Shown in pieces: positions 1 through 8,885 of a stretch of 32,818 bases of DNA. The DNA is taken from positions 1-32,818 of the forward strand of contig LNZD02000011.1 of assembly GCA_001469005.2 (NCBI GenBank). The letters are read 5' to 3'. This DNA is from SAR324 cluster bacterium lautmerah10. Lineage in GTDB: Bacteria; SAR324; NAC60-12. Numbering within the stretch: the first letter of the stretch is position 1; each line of letters starts with the position of its first letter. A model generated the notes under the pieces. That model had not been told where the DNA came from. It ran no database searches and saw only the letters and a list, made by a program, of their open reading frames with translations. A program made the position numbers and the translations under genes.

Positions 1-21
1 ATTGAATTAAGAGTCGATCAG

Positions 22-564
22 ATGCTCAGGGATCCCTCCCTGAGAAAATCAGTCCAGCGAAAAATCAATCCTTCTTCCACATCAGGAGCCTACATGATCT
101 GGATCAGCTTTATTATTGCACTTGGTCTCATTGTAATTGCAACAAGTTTTGACTTCATGAACATGGAGTTCAATTTGGTCAATCTGACCTATTTTATGGA
201 CATCCCCTCATTACTGATCATATGGGTGCCTTCGGTATTTTTCAGTATTTCTGCTACCTCGTGGAAAAGCTACTGGCATAGTTGGAGTTATCCTTTTTTG
301 TGGCGGAAACAGGTTGGGGAGGATGATGCAAATTCTGCCGCAAGGTGCTTGAAAGTCAAAGGAGACGCAGGATTTGTCATGGGTCTTATCGGCACATTAA
401 TTGGTGCCATCATAATGATCAGGGACATCAGTGTATATGCAGAAACTCAGGATCTGCTCAATGCAGTTTCAGTTGTATCCATTACCTTGTATTATGGTTT
501 CCTCTATAAATTACTTTGCTACATTGCCGAACAACGGGTCAGGAACCTCTACCTGAATTCGTGA
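22..564 (+). CDS. Small MotA/TolQ-like proton-channel family membrane protein, possibly 5'-partial
   Basis: The protein is 180 residues from the first ATG, but the frame is open to base 1, so the true start may lie outside the window. Hydrophobic stretches lie near residues 26-45, 56-75, 115-130 and 145-165. Two patches resemble MotA: YFMDIPSLLII (MotA has a DLPSLLIV-like segment) and GLIGTLIGAIIMI followed by LLNAVSVVSITLYYGFL, as in the last two MotA helices. MotA/TolQ/ExbB proteins form the ion-conducting stator or energiser ring in the inner membrane. This one is short: the large cytoplasmic domain between helices 2 and 3 of flagellar MotA is mostly missing, and no MotB/ExbD partner follows. 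The family call is by eye; function is unknown. Confidence 0.5.
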   Translation: MLRDPSLRKSVQRKINPSSTSGAYMIWISFIIALGLIVIATSFDFMNMEFNLVNLTYFMDIPSLLIIWVPSVFFSISATSWKSYWHSWSYPFLWRKQVGEDDANSAARCLKVKGDAGFVMGLIGTLIGAIIMIRDISVYAETQDLLNAVSVVSITLYYGFLYKLLCYIAEQRVRNLYLNS

Positions 565-595
565 TTAGAGTAGCTTAACCAAATTTAATTTTTCC

Positions 596-1185
596 TTGAA
601 GCAGCTTCACCGAAAGGACCTTTTCAGTTGGTCCGTGTTCAACGAAGAAAGGAACATTGATTTTCACGGAATCCTCTGGGTTCGCGAAAACGGGAATGTT
701 CTGATCGACCCGATGCCGATGTCCGAGCATGACCTGAATCATTTGGAAAATCTTGGGGGCGCCGCTCATCTCCTGATCACCAATTCCGATCATGTCCGTG
801 ATGCGCAAAACTTGGTTAAGCGAACCGGAGCCAAAACCTGGGGGCCGATGGCTGAAAAAGAGAATTTCCCCTTTCCCTGTGACGACTGGCTGGGTGAAGG
901 AGATCAACCCGTTCCAGGATTGTCTGTCTTTAGCCTGGAGGGTTCTAAAACCCCGGGTGAGCTCGCATTTCTATTAGAAAACACCACACTCATCACAGGT
1001 GACCTGATCCGGGCTCATGAAGGAGGAAAGCTTTGTATGCTTCCGGATGCGAAACTCAAAGACCGATTGCGTCGGTGAAAAGAATGGCATCCATTGAGAA
1101 CATCCAAGCGGTCCTCCCGGGAGACGGTTGGCCTATCTTTAGTCAAGGAAAAGAGGCGCTAAATCAGCTTGCGGCCAGTATCTGA
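596..1185 (+). pseudogene. Metallo-beta-lactamase-fold hydrolase, frameshifted near 1061-1075
   Basis: The frame opened by TTG at 596 (MKQLHRKDLFSWSVF...) reads through a beta-lactamase-like fold: NVLIDPMPMS, LLITNSDHVRDA, TTLITGDLIRAHEGG, then LPDAKLKD, and stops at 1076-1078. The family's C-terminus continues in the frame one base back, from about 1063: SVKRMASIENIQAVLPGDGWPIFSQG to a stop at 1183-1185. Joining the two by restoring a single base gives a complete domain of about 195 residues ending in the usual VLPGDG strand. The metal motif is the reduced DHxRDA type rather than HxHxDH. Either the gene is decayed or the assembly dropped one base. No strong ribosome site precedes the TTG. 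Confidence 0.65.
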
Positions 1186-1221
1186 TTCCATTTCCCATTC
1201 GGTTCTTTTTCCAGCCAGAAG

Positions 1222-1695
1222 ATGAGCTCTTTCCCCAAAGACCATGAGGCTTTTCAAAATGCGATGGAACGCCTATCCGGTCTGGAATTCATGCAGAAGA
1301 TTGCCCAGGGAGAATTGCCCCAACCTCCGATGGGACAAACCCTGGGGTTTAAGGTTGTTGAAGCCGAACTTGGTAAAACCGTATTTGAGGGACAACCGAA
1401 TGCTTCCCACTACAACCCAATCGGCAGTGTACATGGAGGATTTGCATTCACTCTTCTCGATTCCGCGATGGCATGTGCGGTTCATACCAAACTTGATGTG
1501 GGTGTGTTCTACACCACCCTGGAAATGAAAGCGAATCTGGTCAGGGCAATCCGTCAGGACTCAGGAATCCTCCGTGCGACCGGCAACGTGATCCATTACG
1601 GCAGGACCACTGCGACCGCAGAATCCAGGTTGGTCGATCTGAATGGAAAACTTTATGCCCACGGAACCAGTACCTGCCTGATCTTTTCCGAATGA
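1222..1695 (+). CDS. PaaI-family hotdog thioesterase
   Basis: This is a single hotdog domain of 157 residues. The signature lies at residues 65-82: NPIGSVHGGFAFTLLDSA, with the HGG turn at 71-73 and Asp80 on the central helix where family members place the catalytic acid. Related enzymes hydrolyse acyl-CoA thioesters in the cytoplasm, often phenylacetyl- or other aromatic CoAs; the substrate here cannot be read from sequence. The ATG at 1222 follows a weak CCAGAAG. It stands between the broken hydrolase and yhbY with 36 and 108 bp gaps, so it may be its own transcription unit. Length is normal for the family. Confidence 0.85.
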   Translation: MSSFPKDHEAFQNAMERLSGLEFMQKIAQGELPQPPMGQTLGFKVVEAELGKTVFEGQPNASHYNPIGSVHGGFAFTLLDSAMACAVHTKLDVGVFYTTLEMKANLVRAIRQDSGILRATGNVIHYGRTTATAESRLVDLNGKLYAHGTSTCLIFSE

Positions 1696-1803
1696 AATCT
1701 TGAATTTCTGTCATAGGGATCCTTCTTCACTTAGGGTAAGCTTCTTCGGGAAACAGCTTGTTAGATCCAGGATACGCGGGATATATTCTTTATTTTCCAT
1801 AAA

Positions 1804-2097
1804 ATGATGACGGGCAAACAAAAGCGTTACCTGCGTTCGTTGGCTCATTCTCTAAAGCCTGTGGTACAGATCGGTAAACAGGGCTTGAGCCGGGAAACGT
1901 TGATTCAGATTGAAAAGCAGCTTGATGACCACGAATTGATCAAGGTCAGAGTGCTGGAAGCATCTCCCCAGGACCATCGGGAGTGTAACCAAGCACTTGA
2001 GAAAAATGAGTCCTTTGAGGTTGTGCAATTGATCGGAAAAACTCTGGTTCTTTATCGTCCAAGGCCGGAAAAACCAACCATTCAGATTCCCGAATAA
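1804..2097 (+). CDS. yhbY: CRM-domain RNA-binding protein YhbY
   Basis: This is a 97-residue single CRM (YhbY) domain protein. It opens with LTGKQ-like MTGKQKRYLRSLAHSLKPVVQIGKQGLS, which contains the family's basic helix and the GxxG loop (IGKQG), and continues with LIKVRVLE and VVQLIGKTLVLYR as the beta strands. YhbY-type proteins associate with pre-50S ribosomal particles. The start is one of two adjacent ATGs (1804 or 1807). It ends 14 bp before metG on the same strand, so the two are probably co-transcribed. Length is usual for the family. Confidence 0.92.
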   Translation: MMTGKQKRYLRSLAHSLKPVVQIGKQGLSRETLIQIEKQLDDHELIKVRVLEASPQDHRECNQALEKNESFEVVQLIGKTLVLYRPRPEKPTIQIPE

Positions 2098-2111
2098 GTT
2101 CTAAAGTTGAC

Positions 2112-4046
2112 ATGAGTGAAACCTTTTACATCACCACCCCGATTTATTATGTCAACAGCCATCCCCACATAGGCCACGCATACACGACCATCGTTACTGA
2201 TGTTTTTGTCCGGTACCGAAAGTTATTTGGGGAAGAAACCTATTTTCTTACCGGAACAGATGAGCACGGGCAGAAAATTGCGGAATCTGCCCAGGCTGCG
2301 AATCTCAAACCCCAGGAGTTTGTGGACCGGATGACTGCGGAGTTCCGGGATATGTGGCCTCATCTTCACATCCAACAGGACCAGTTCATCCGCACCACCG
2401 ATGCCTTTCACAAGTCTGCAGTCCAGGCAGTGTTGCAGAAGATTTATGATCAGGGTGAGATCTACCTCAAAGATTATGAAGGACTCTACTGTGTGGGTTG
2501 TGAACGATTTCTAGACCAGGAGGAGTTGACCGAGGAGGGGAACTGTCCGGATCACCAGAAACCTCCCCAGGTCCGCCAGGAGAAGAATTATTTTTTCCGG
2601 ATGAGTGCATACCAGGAGTGGCTTATTGGACTCCTTGAAGAAAACAAGGATCTGGTTCAGCCTGCGAGGTATCGCAATGAACTGCTGAGTTTTCTCAAGG
2701 CACCCCTCCAGGACCTCTGTATTTCAAGGCCGAAAAGCCGGCTTGAATGGGGAATCGACCTTCCTTTCGACAATGATTTTGTCACGTATGTCTGGTTCGA
2801 TGCGTTGCTGAATTATGTCACCGCATTGGGCTGGCCGGAGGACTCCCGTTATGAACAGTTTTGGAAGCACTGCCATCATGTGATCGGCAAGGATATTCTC
2901 AAAACCCACGGAATCTACTGGCCCTGCATGCTCAAGGCTGCGGGTTTCCCGGTTTTCAAAAAATTGGCCGTCCATGGGCATTGGGTGGTTCAAGGCAGTA
3001 AGATGAGCAAGTCTCTGGGCAACGTCGTCAATCCTTTGGAAATGAAAGACCTGATTGGAGTCGACGGGTTGCGCTATTTCTTGTTGAGAGAAATGAGTTA
3101 TGGAGAAGATGCGAATTTCACCGAAGATCTGGTGTTCGCACGTTACCACGGCGAGCTTTCGAACAATTTCGGAAATCTGCTGAACCGTTCCATTTCGATG
3201 TCCCGGAAAAATTTCGAAAATGAGGTTCCTCCCCGGGGTGAGCCAGGAAAACAGGAAATTGAACTGTACCAAATGTTTGAGCAGGAAACTTCTCAGATCA
3301 AAGCATGGGTCCAACAGTTTGAGCCGCATCGGGCTTTGGAACGGATTGCCATGATGAGCAGTGCCGTAAACAAATATCTCGATGAAAACAAACCCTGGAA
3401 ACTTGCCAAAGAGGAGGATCAAAACGAACGTCTCGGAACAGTACTCTATACGGCATTGGATGCTTCGGCATGGTTGGTCTGTCTTCTGGAACCGGTGATG
3501 CCTGAAAAAATGAAAGCGGCCCGAATCCAACTCGGACTTGGTGAATCACCAATGACCCTGGAAATGTTGAAACCGGGATTGGTTCAAACCGGAACTCAAC
3601 TTCCGCTTCCGGAACCGCTGTTCCCCAGGATTCAACTCAAACAGAAGGAACCCGAAAAACCTGGTCCAACCCCCAAGGCGAAACCTCAATCGGAAGAAAA
3701 GCAAGAGGCAGAATTGGAAAACCTGGTCGGTATCGAGAGCTTCCAAAAACTCGATTTCAGGACGGGAAGGATTTTGGAATCTAAGAAAGTTAAGGGTTCG
3801 GACAAACTTCTTGTTTCCCAGGTTGATTTAGGAGAATCAAAACCCCGTTCGATCGTCTCGGGTGTTGCCGAATTTTATCGCCCTGAGGATCTTCCCGGGA
3901 TGAATGTGGTTGTGGTCTCCAACCTCAAACCGGTCAAACTCCGGGGAGAACTGTCAGAAGGAATGATTCTCGCCACCGATGATGGAAATTCGTTAAAAAT
4001 TGTGGAGGCCCCTGGCGACTCCAAGCCCGGTACGGTGGTTCGTTAA
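2112..4046 (+). CDS. metG: Methionyl-tRNA synthetase with C-terminal tRNA-binding domain
   Basis: This 644-residue enzyme charges tRNA-Met with methionine using ATP. The class I HIGH box is HIGH at 19-22 and the KMSKS loop is KMSKS at 297-301. A single zinc knuckle is formed by C127, C130, C145 and H148, the CxxC...CxxH version seen in the Thermus-type enzyme. The anticodon-binding helical domain spans roughly 370-510. After a Lys/Glu/Pro-rich linker (about 515-537), residues 540-644 form the EMAP/Arc1p-like tRNA-binding module (LDFRTGRI, SGVAEFY, VVVSNLKPVKLRGELSEGM). It is probably in an operon with yhbY. A 204 bp gap with promoter-like boxes separates it from nuoA. Confidence 0.97.
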   Translation: MSETFYITTPIYYVNSHPHIGHAYTTIVTDVFVRYRKLFGEETYFLTGTDEHGQKIAESAQAANLKPQEFVDRMTAEFRDMWPHLHIQQDQFIRTTDAFHKSAVQAVLQKIYDQGEIYLKDYEGLYCVGCERFLDQEELTEEGNCPDHQKPPQVRQEKNYFFRMSAYQEWLIGLLEENKDLVQPARYRNELLSFLKAPLQDLCISRPKSRLEWGIDLPFDNDFVTYVWFDALLNYVTALGWPEDSRYEQFWKHCHHVIGKDILKTHGIYWPCMLKAAGFPVFKKLAVHGHWVVQGSKMSKSLGNVVNPLEMKDLIGVDGLRYFLLREMSYGEDANFTEDLVFARYHGELSNNFGNLLNRSISMSRKNFENEVPPRGEPGKQEIELYQMFEQETSQIKAWVQQFEPHRALERIAMMSSAVNKYLDENKPWKLAKEEDQNERLGTVLYTALDASAWLVCLLEPVMPEKMKAARIQLGLGESPMTLEMLKPGLVQTGTQLPLPEPLFPRIQLKQKEPEKPGPTPKAKPQSEEKQEAELENLVGIESFQKLDFRTGRILESKKVKGSDKLLVSQVDLGESKPRSIVSGVAEFYRPEDLPGMNVVVVSNLKPVKLRGELSEGMILATDDGNSLKIVEAPGDSKPGTVVR

Positions 4047-4212
4047 TTATGGTGGGAGTTTCGAATCATGTTCCAAAAATATTCTTTAATGGAAGAATCT
4101 GAAGCAGTTTATGTCCAACGAAAAATAAGTTTTCAAAGACCTGAAAAATCAGGAATTCCCGAACTTGATTTAATTTGACAATCAGGGGGGCTGATGAAAT
4201 TCTGTTCGTGAT

Positions 4213-4240
4213 TTGACAAAGTATTTTCACAAATTATTTT
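4213..4240 (+). promoter_or_regulatory. Candidate sigma70 promoter for the nuo operon
   Basis: TTGACA at 4213-4218 matches the -35 consensus fully. TATTTT at 4235-4240 (4 of 6) follows after 16 bp. A second perfect TTGACA lies at 4175-4180 but has no good -10 partner. The pair lies within the 204 bp metG-nuoA gap. If used, the -10 box ends only 10 bp before the ATG at 4251, leaving almost no leader, so the real promoter may be the upstream box. Confidence 0.3.
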
Positions 4241-4250
4241 GATTGATTCG

Positions 4251-4613
4251 ATGACCATTGCTTCTGGCTATTTACCCATATTATTGATGATCCTGCTTGG
4301 GATGCTCCTGGCGGGAACATTCACTGTGGTTGGACTCTATCTTGGCCCCAGGCTTCGGAGCAAAGTTAAAGACACCCCTTTTGAATCAGGATTTGTTCGT
4401 GATGGAACCGAAGGGTCACGTTACGACGTAAAATTTTATATGACTGCTCTCGTCTTCTTAGTTTTCGATGTAGAAATTGTTTTTCTCTATCCGTGGACCG
4501 TCCAGGTTAGAGAACTTGGCTGGTTCGGCTTTACAGCGGCGATGCTTTTTATCGGAGTACTAGTCCTTGGGTTTGTATACGATTGGAAGAAGGGCGCACT
4601 TGAATGGGAATAA
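4251..4613 (+). CDS. nuoA: NADH-quinone oxidoreductase subunit A
   Basis: This is the small three-helix membrane subunit of complex I, at the hinge between the peripheral and membrane arms. It shows the conserved cytoplasmic loop KVKDTPFESGF and the second-helix acidic pair FDVEIVFLYPW. From the ATG at 4251 it is 120 residues, the family norm. A TTG at 4239 is in frame and would add four residues (MIDS), but ATG is preferred. It begins a same-strand run, A-B-C-D-H-I, with gaps of 25, 24, -4, 12 and 20 bp. Confidence 0.95.
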   Translation: MTIASGYLPILLMILLGMLLAGTFTVVGLYLGPRLRSKVKDTPFESGFVRDGTEGSRYDVKFYMTALVFLVFDVEIVFLYPWTVQVRELGWFGFTAAMLFIGVLVLGFVYDWKKGALEWE

Positions 4614-4638
4614 ATAGCTCTAGTTTTTAAGGAGGCTC

Positions 4639-5337
4639 ATGGCTGCAAACTATGATGGTTTTTTGACAACGACCTTTGACAATGTGGTCAACTGGTCCCG
4701 AAAGTTCTCTCTGTTTCAATATCCTTTTGTCACTGCCTGCTGCGGCATGGAATACATGGCTGCAGCCTGTTCGCATTATGACATTTCCCGTTTCGGTGCG
4801 GAAATTCCTCGCTTCTCCCCGAGACAATCCGATGTGCTCTGGGTCGTTGGTACGATCACTCACAAAATGACTCCTGTTTTAAAAACAGTTTATGAGCAGA
4901 TGGCGGAACCAAAATGGGTGATTGCTTTCGGTGCTTGTGCCTCTTCCGGGGGTTTCTACCAAAACTACTCGGTGTTGCAGGGCATTGACCGTCTGATTCC
5001 TGTGGATATTTACATCGCAGGATGCCCTCCAAGACCCGAAGCGGTGCTCGATGGCCTGATGGAACTTCAAGACCGTATTCAAAATGACGGTCCTACTGTC
5101 GAAAGCAAAATGATTAATCCTCAGGCAATCCGCCATAAAGAAGCAAAAATAGAGCAGTTGGACCACTACTTCCGAATTCCCAAGAAGGAAGTTTTCGAAA
5201 ATGTTCAGAATCCGAAATCAAACCGGAGCATCAAACCTGGTTTTACTTACAACCAAAATCAGGCGAACGTCAGTCCGAATATGGGTTATGACACCCCCAA
5301 AGGTTTCCAGCAAAAAGAAGCCCTGAGAGAAGAATAA
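4639..5337 (+). CDS. nuoB: NADH-quinone oxidoreductase subunit B (N2 cluster)
   Basis: This subunit carries the terminal 4Fe-4S cluster N2, which reduces quinone. The four ligands are visible as C34, C35, C100 and C129, with the same spacings as E. coli NuoB (adjacent pair, +65, +29). [14 protein letters not shown] follows the last cysteine. The total is 232 residues, with about 100 after C129; the last 60 or so are polar, Asn/Gln/Lys-rich and not part of the core fold. A strong AAGGAGG at 4629-4635 sits 3 bp before the ATG, the best ribosome site in the operon. Confidence 0.97.
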   Translation: MAANYDGFLTTTFDNVVNWSRKFSLFQYPFVTACCGMEYMAAACSHYDISRFGAEIPRFSPRQSDVLWVVGTITHKMTPVLKTVYEQMAEPKWVIAFGACASSGGFYQNYSVLQGIDRLIPVDIYIAGCPPRPEAVLDGLMELQDRIQNDGPTVESKMINPQAIRHKEAKIEQLDHYFRIPKKEVFENVQNPKSNRSIKPGFTYNQNQANVSPNMGYDTPKGFQQKEALREE

Positions 5338-5361
5338 TCCTAACAATCCCAACTTAGTTTC

Positions 5362-5895
5362 ATGACCACCACAGATTCTGAATTGGTAACCACTTCCCTG
5401 CTCAAGAAAAACTTTCCAAAAAGCATTCTTGAAACCCATTGTCATCGTGGGGATGAGACAGTGGTGATCGACAGGAAAGATCTGCTTTCAATCTGTGAAT
5501 TCCTCAGAGATGACGAAGGATGCAGTTATGAAATGTTGGTTGATCTGACCGCGGTGGATCTTTTAGAGCAGAATCGAACTCCCCGTTTTGAAATGGTCTA
5601 TCATTTTAAATCGCTTCGTCATGGGAAAAGAATCCGAGTCAAAGTGAGACTGGATGAACAGGACTGCAGCATTGATTCGATTTACCATCTTTGGAAAGCA
5701 GTGGACTGGTATGAAAGGGAATGCTTCGACATGTATGGCATTCACTTCAACAATCATCCTGATCTGCGGCGGATTCTGATGTACGACCAATTTGAGGGAC
5801 ATCCCCTGAGAAAAGATTATCCAATGGACCGGCAACAGCCCATTGAAGAATTAAGGGAAATCGAAGAACGCTATCATTATCAAAGAGACGTATGA
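5362..5895 (+). CDS. nuoC: NADH-quinone oxidoreductase subunit C (30 kDa)
   Basis: This peripheral-arm subunit packs against NuoD. The family signature ERECFDMYGIHFNNHPDLRRIL followed by GHPLRKDYP is present near residues 117-150. At 177 residues it is a stand-alone NuoC, not the fused NuoCD of enterobacteria. Its stop overlaps the nuoD start by 4 bp (ATGA at 5892-5895), so translation of the two is likely coupled. Confidence 0.96.
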   Translation: MTTTDSELVTTSLLKKNFPKSILETHCHRGDETVVIDRKDLLSICEFLRDDEGCSYEMLVDLTAVDLLEQNRTPRFEMVYHFKSLRHGKRIRVKVRLDEQDCSIDSIYHLWKAVDWYERECFDMYGIHFNNHPDLRRILMYDQFEGHPLRKDYPMDRQQPIEELREIEERYHYQRDV

Positions 5896-7118
5896 GCCTG
5901 GCAACCCAGCAATTGAGCAGCCTTGTGACACCTCCACCTCAGGGGGATTCTGATACTTCAATCATGAAGATAGAGATCGGGCCTTCCCATCCTGCGATGC
6001 ATGGGATTGTGCGGTTTACGACCTATCTTGATGGGGAACTGATTGTCGGGATGGAACCGGAAATCGGCTATCTTCATCGGGGATTCGAAAAAGAATCTGA
6101 AAATTCCAAATGGATCCAGGTTGTTCCCTACACGGATCGGCTTAATTATGTTTCTCCTCTTTTAAACAATATTGGATACTCGATGGCGGTGGAGAAGCTC
6201 TACGGAATCGAGGCTCCACGAAGAGCAGAGTTCACCCGAGTTATCATGGGTGAGATTTCCCGCATCACCGATCACCTGACCTGCGTTGGTGCTGCTTCCA
6301 TGGAAGTCGGAGCATTCACCTTTTTCCTTTGGTTCATCAAAGCCCGGGAATACCTCTGGGAACTCGTAGAAGAAGTTACCGGTGCTCGATTGACGACCAA
6401 CTGGACCCGTTTTGGAGGAAACGCAACAGACATCCCCGACGGTTTTTTTGATGCCCTTCAGGAGCGCTTGGATAAGGTCAAGGACATCATGGACGAGTGC
6501 GACAAACTGCTGACCCGGAATAAAATTTTCATTGATCGGGTTAAAGACGTTGGGACTTTTTCGAAAGAGGATGCGATTTCATTTGGTTTCACCGGTCCAA
6601 TGCTCAGAGCATGCGGAGTTCCTTACGATGTGAGGCGCGCAGATCCATACTCCGTTTATGATGAAATCGATTTTGAGATACCCATTGGGTCTACTGGTGA
6701 TTGTTTTGATCGTTACCTGGTGAGAATGGAAGAAATCCGTCAGAGCATTTCAATCATCGAACAGGCAGCCGATATGATGCCGGCGGGTCCGATCATGACC
6801 GACGAAAGACTGATGCATTACCCGGATAAAAAAGAAGTCTACGGAAACATCGAAGGATTGATCGACCATTTCAAACTGGTCATGGAAGGACATCAACCAC
6901 CCGAAGGAGAAGTTTATCTACCAACCGAAGGAGGAAACGGGGAAATCGGTTTTTACCTGGTTTCCGATGGAAGCGGAGATCCGGTCCGTGTCCGAATGAG
7001 ACCAGCCTGCTTTAATTATGTTGAAGCCATGCCTGCGATGACGGTAGGTCATTACGTGGCAGACATTGTCCCGATTTTTGGCTCTGTGAATATGATTGGC
7101 GGTGAACTCGACCGTTAA
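5892..7118 (+). CDS. nuoD: NADH-quinone oxidoreductase subunit D (49 kDa)
   Basis: This is the 408-residue subunit that forms the quinone pocket with NuoB. It begins with a loosely conserved 25-residue tail, then GPSHPAMHG (H33, H37), EIGYLHRGFEK, and the family's C-terminal end, here MIGGELDR, in place of the common DPVMGEVDR. The hydrogenase-like cysteines are absent, as expected for complex I. Its start overlaps nuoC. The next gene is nuoH, 12 bp on: nuoE, nuoF and nuoG, which lie here in canonical operons, are missing. Confidence 0.97.
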   Translation: MSLATQQLSSLVTPPPQGDSDTSIMKIEIGPSHPAMHGIVRFTTYLDGELIVGMEPEIGYLHRGFEKESENSKWIQVVPYTDRLNYVSPLLNNIGYSMAVEKLYGIEAPRRAEFTRVIMGEISRITDHLTCVGAASMEVGAFTFFLWFIKAREYLWELVEEVTGARLTTNWTRFGGNATDIPDGFFDALQERLDKVKDIMDECDKLLTRNKIFIDRVKDVGTFSKEDAISFGFTGPMLRACGVPYDVRRADPYSVYDEIDFEIPIGSTGDCFDRYLVRMEEIRQSISIIEQAADMMPAGPIMTDERLMHYPDKKEVYGNIEGLIDHFKLVMEGHQPPEGEVYLPTEGGNGEIGFYLVSDGSGDPVRVRMRPACFNYVEAMPAMTVGHYVADIVPIFGSVNMIGGELDR

Positions 7119-7130
7119 AAATGGAATAAC

Positions 7131-8204
7131 ATGGATCTGATTCTAGAAATTCTTTCAATCCCGCTGGTGCAGTCGATTCTGAAAATCGCTTTCATCATTC
7201 TGCTTTTTGCGATGCCGCTCGGCACCGTGCTTACCCTGATGGAGCGAAAGTGGAGTGCGATGATCCAGGATCGTGTAGGCCCCAACCGAGCCAATGTCGG
7301 TAACTATACAGGTAATGGACTCCTTCACCTTGCTGCCGACGGTTTAAAATCGATTTTCAAGGAAGATACAATTCCCCAGGGTGCCAACGGTTTTTTATAT
7401 TTGATCGCTCCTTTCTTCGGGTTGATTGCAGGAGTTGCAACCTTTGCAATCATTCCGATTGCCGGGCCGATTGGTGATTTTACCTTTCAGGTGACGGATA
7501 TAGAACCAGGTTTACTTTTCATCTTCGCCATCACCTCTCTCAGTGTTTACGGAGCAGTGCTTGCCGGAACCAGTTCCAACAGCAAGTTTGCGCTTCTCGG
7601 AGGAACCCGTGCATCCGCACAAATGATTTCCTACGAAGTTTTCATGGGTTTGGCATTGATGGGAATCTTCATGGTTTACGGTTCAACCCGGGTGAGTGAC
7701 ATCGTAAATGGACAAAATGAATACTGGTTCGGGAACCTGATCCCGATGTGGGGAGTTTTCACTCAGCCACTTGGTTTTTTTCTATTCTTTACGGCATTGA
7801 TTGCGGAAACCAAAAGAGCCCCTTTTGATGCCCCGGAGGGCGAATCAGAAATCGTTGCAGGTTATTTTCTCGAATACTCCGGAATGCGTTGGAGTGCATT
7901 CATGCTTGCCGAATACGTCGCAGTTGCCGGAGTCGCCGTTTTAATGACCACTCTCTTTTTTGGAGGCTACCATGTTCCCTGGCTTCATCTTTGGGAAAGT
8001 GCCCCTCAATGGCTGGTAACGCTTTTACAAATCGGCAAATTCAGTATCGTAACCATCTTCTTCTGCTGGCTCCAAATCCAACTACGATGGACACTGCCAA
8101 AATTCCGATTTGATCAAACCATGTCCTTAGGCTGGAAGAAACTGCTTCCACTTTCTCTTGCCAACACGGCATTGACGGCCGTGGTCGTGCTCGCATTCAT
8201 GTAA
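7131..8204 (+). CDS. nuoH: NADH-quinone oxidoreductase subunit H
   Basis: This 357-residue, roughly eight-helix membrane subunit closes the quinone channel and links the N2 cluster to the proton-pumping arm. Diagnostic segments are [19 protein letters not shown] near residue 36 and the acidic loop [22 protein letters not shown] near 233-254. It sits between nuoD and nuoI with 12 and 20 bp gaps. Length is slightly above E. coli NuoH. Confidence 0.97.
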   Translation: MDLILEILSIPLVQSILKIAFIILLFAMPLGTVLTLMERKWSAMIQDRVGPNRANVGNYTGNGLLHLAADGLKSIFKEDTIPQGANGFLYLIAPFFGLIAGVATFAIIPIAGPIGDFTFQVTDIEPGLLFIFAITSLSVYGAVLAGTSSNSKFALLGGTRASAQMISYEVFMGLALMGIFMVYGSTRVSDIVNGQNEYWFGNLIPMWGVFTQPLGFFLFFTALIAETKRAPFDAPEGESEIVAGYFLEYSGMRWSAFMLAEYVAVAGVAVLMTTLFFGGYHVPWLHLWESAPQWLVTLLQIGKFSIVTIFFCWLQIQLRWTLPKFRFDQTMSLGWKKLLPLSLANTALTAVVVLAFM

Positions 8205-8224
8205 ACATCACCCACTTATTTTTC

Positions 8225-8809
8225 ATGGAACTGAAAGTCAAACAGGTCAAACGTGTCGACGGGGTTAAAGAAGCATTTTACATTCCTGCAGCCTTTGGCG
8301 GGCTTAGACTGACCGTCAAGCATTTCTTCAGAAATCTTTTCGGTTCCAGAGATGTGGTGACCATCAATTACCCTGAAGAGAAAAGGCCAGTCTCGATGCG
8401 TTGGCGTGGAAGACATCGCCTGACACGTAAAGATGATGGTTTTCTTAAATGTGTCGCATGTTATATGTGTGAAACGGTTTGCCCTGCCAAATGCATCCAT
8501 ATTGAAGCAGGAGAACATCCTGACTTATCCATCGAAAAATACCCGGTTCGATTTGATATTGATGAACTCCGATGTGTTTTTTGCGGACTTTGCGTCGAGG
8601 CATGCCCCAAAGAAGCGATCAGGATGGACACCGGCGTGGTGGCCATGGCGTATTCTTCAAGAAAGACATTTGACTTTACCCGTGATCTGTTGAGGGATAA
8701 TTACGATCCGAATCAGCATGAATCTCCAAAGTATGGTGATGAAGATCTCCCACGTCCGGAAAGTCAAGAATCTGCTTTACCGAACTCACAAGGAATCCCG
8801 GCATCCTGA
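8225..8809 (+). CDS. nuoI: NADH-quinone oxidoreductase subunit I (2x 4Fe-4S)
   Basis: This ferredoxin-like subunit carries clusters N6a and N6b. Two CxxCxxCxxxCP motifs are intact: C76, C79, C82, C86 and C117, C120, C123, C127. It is 194 residues, a little longer than E. coli NuoI because of an acidic C-terminal tail. It ends the nuo run: J-N do not follow, and the next gene is unrelated. The remaining subunits must be encoded elsewhere or be absent. Confidence 0.96.
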   Translation: MELKVKQVKRVDGVKEAFYIPAAFGGLRLTVKHFFRNLFGSRDVVTINYPEEKRPVSMRWRGRHRLTRKDDGFLKCVACYMCETVCPAKCIHIEAGEHPDLSIEKYPVRFDIDELRCVFCGLCVEACPKEAIRMDTGVVAMAYSSRKTFDFTRDLLRDNYDPNQHESPKYGDEDLPRPESQESALPNSQGIPAS

Positions 8810-8817
8810 TTGAGTTG

Positions 8818-8832
8818 ATGACCTTCGGTCAT
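8818..8832 (+). other. Short hairpin after nuoI
   Basis: ATGACC, a TTC loop, then GGTCAT form a 6 bp perfect stem 9 bp past the nuoI stop. There is no T-run on the plus strand (ATACAAAAAAG follows), so it is not a standard intrinsic terminator. It could be a processing or stabilising hairpin at the end of the nuo mRNA. Confidence 0.25.
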
Positions 8833-8885
8833 ATACAAAAAAGCTCCACACTTTCTCAATTTGAGCTCAGCCGGAACCATCCAGC

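Noticed and set aside
2724..3530. Long minus-strand open frame of 268 codons inside metG
   Set aside because: It lies wholly within an unmistakable metG, and its translation has no motif and a biased composition; a shadow of the plus-strand codons.
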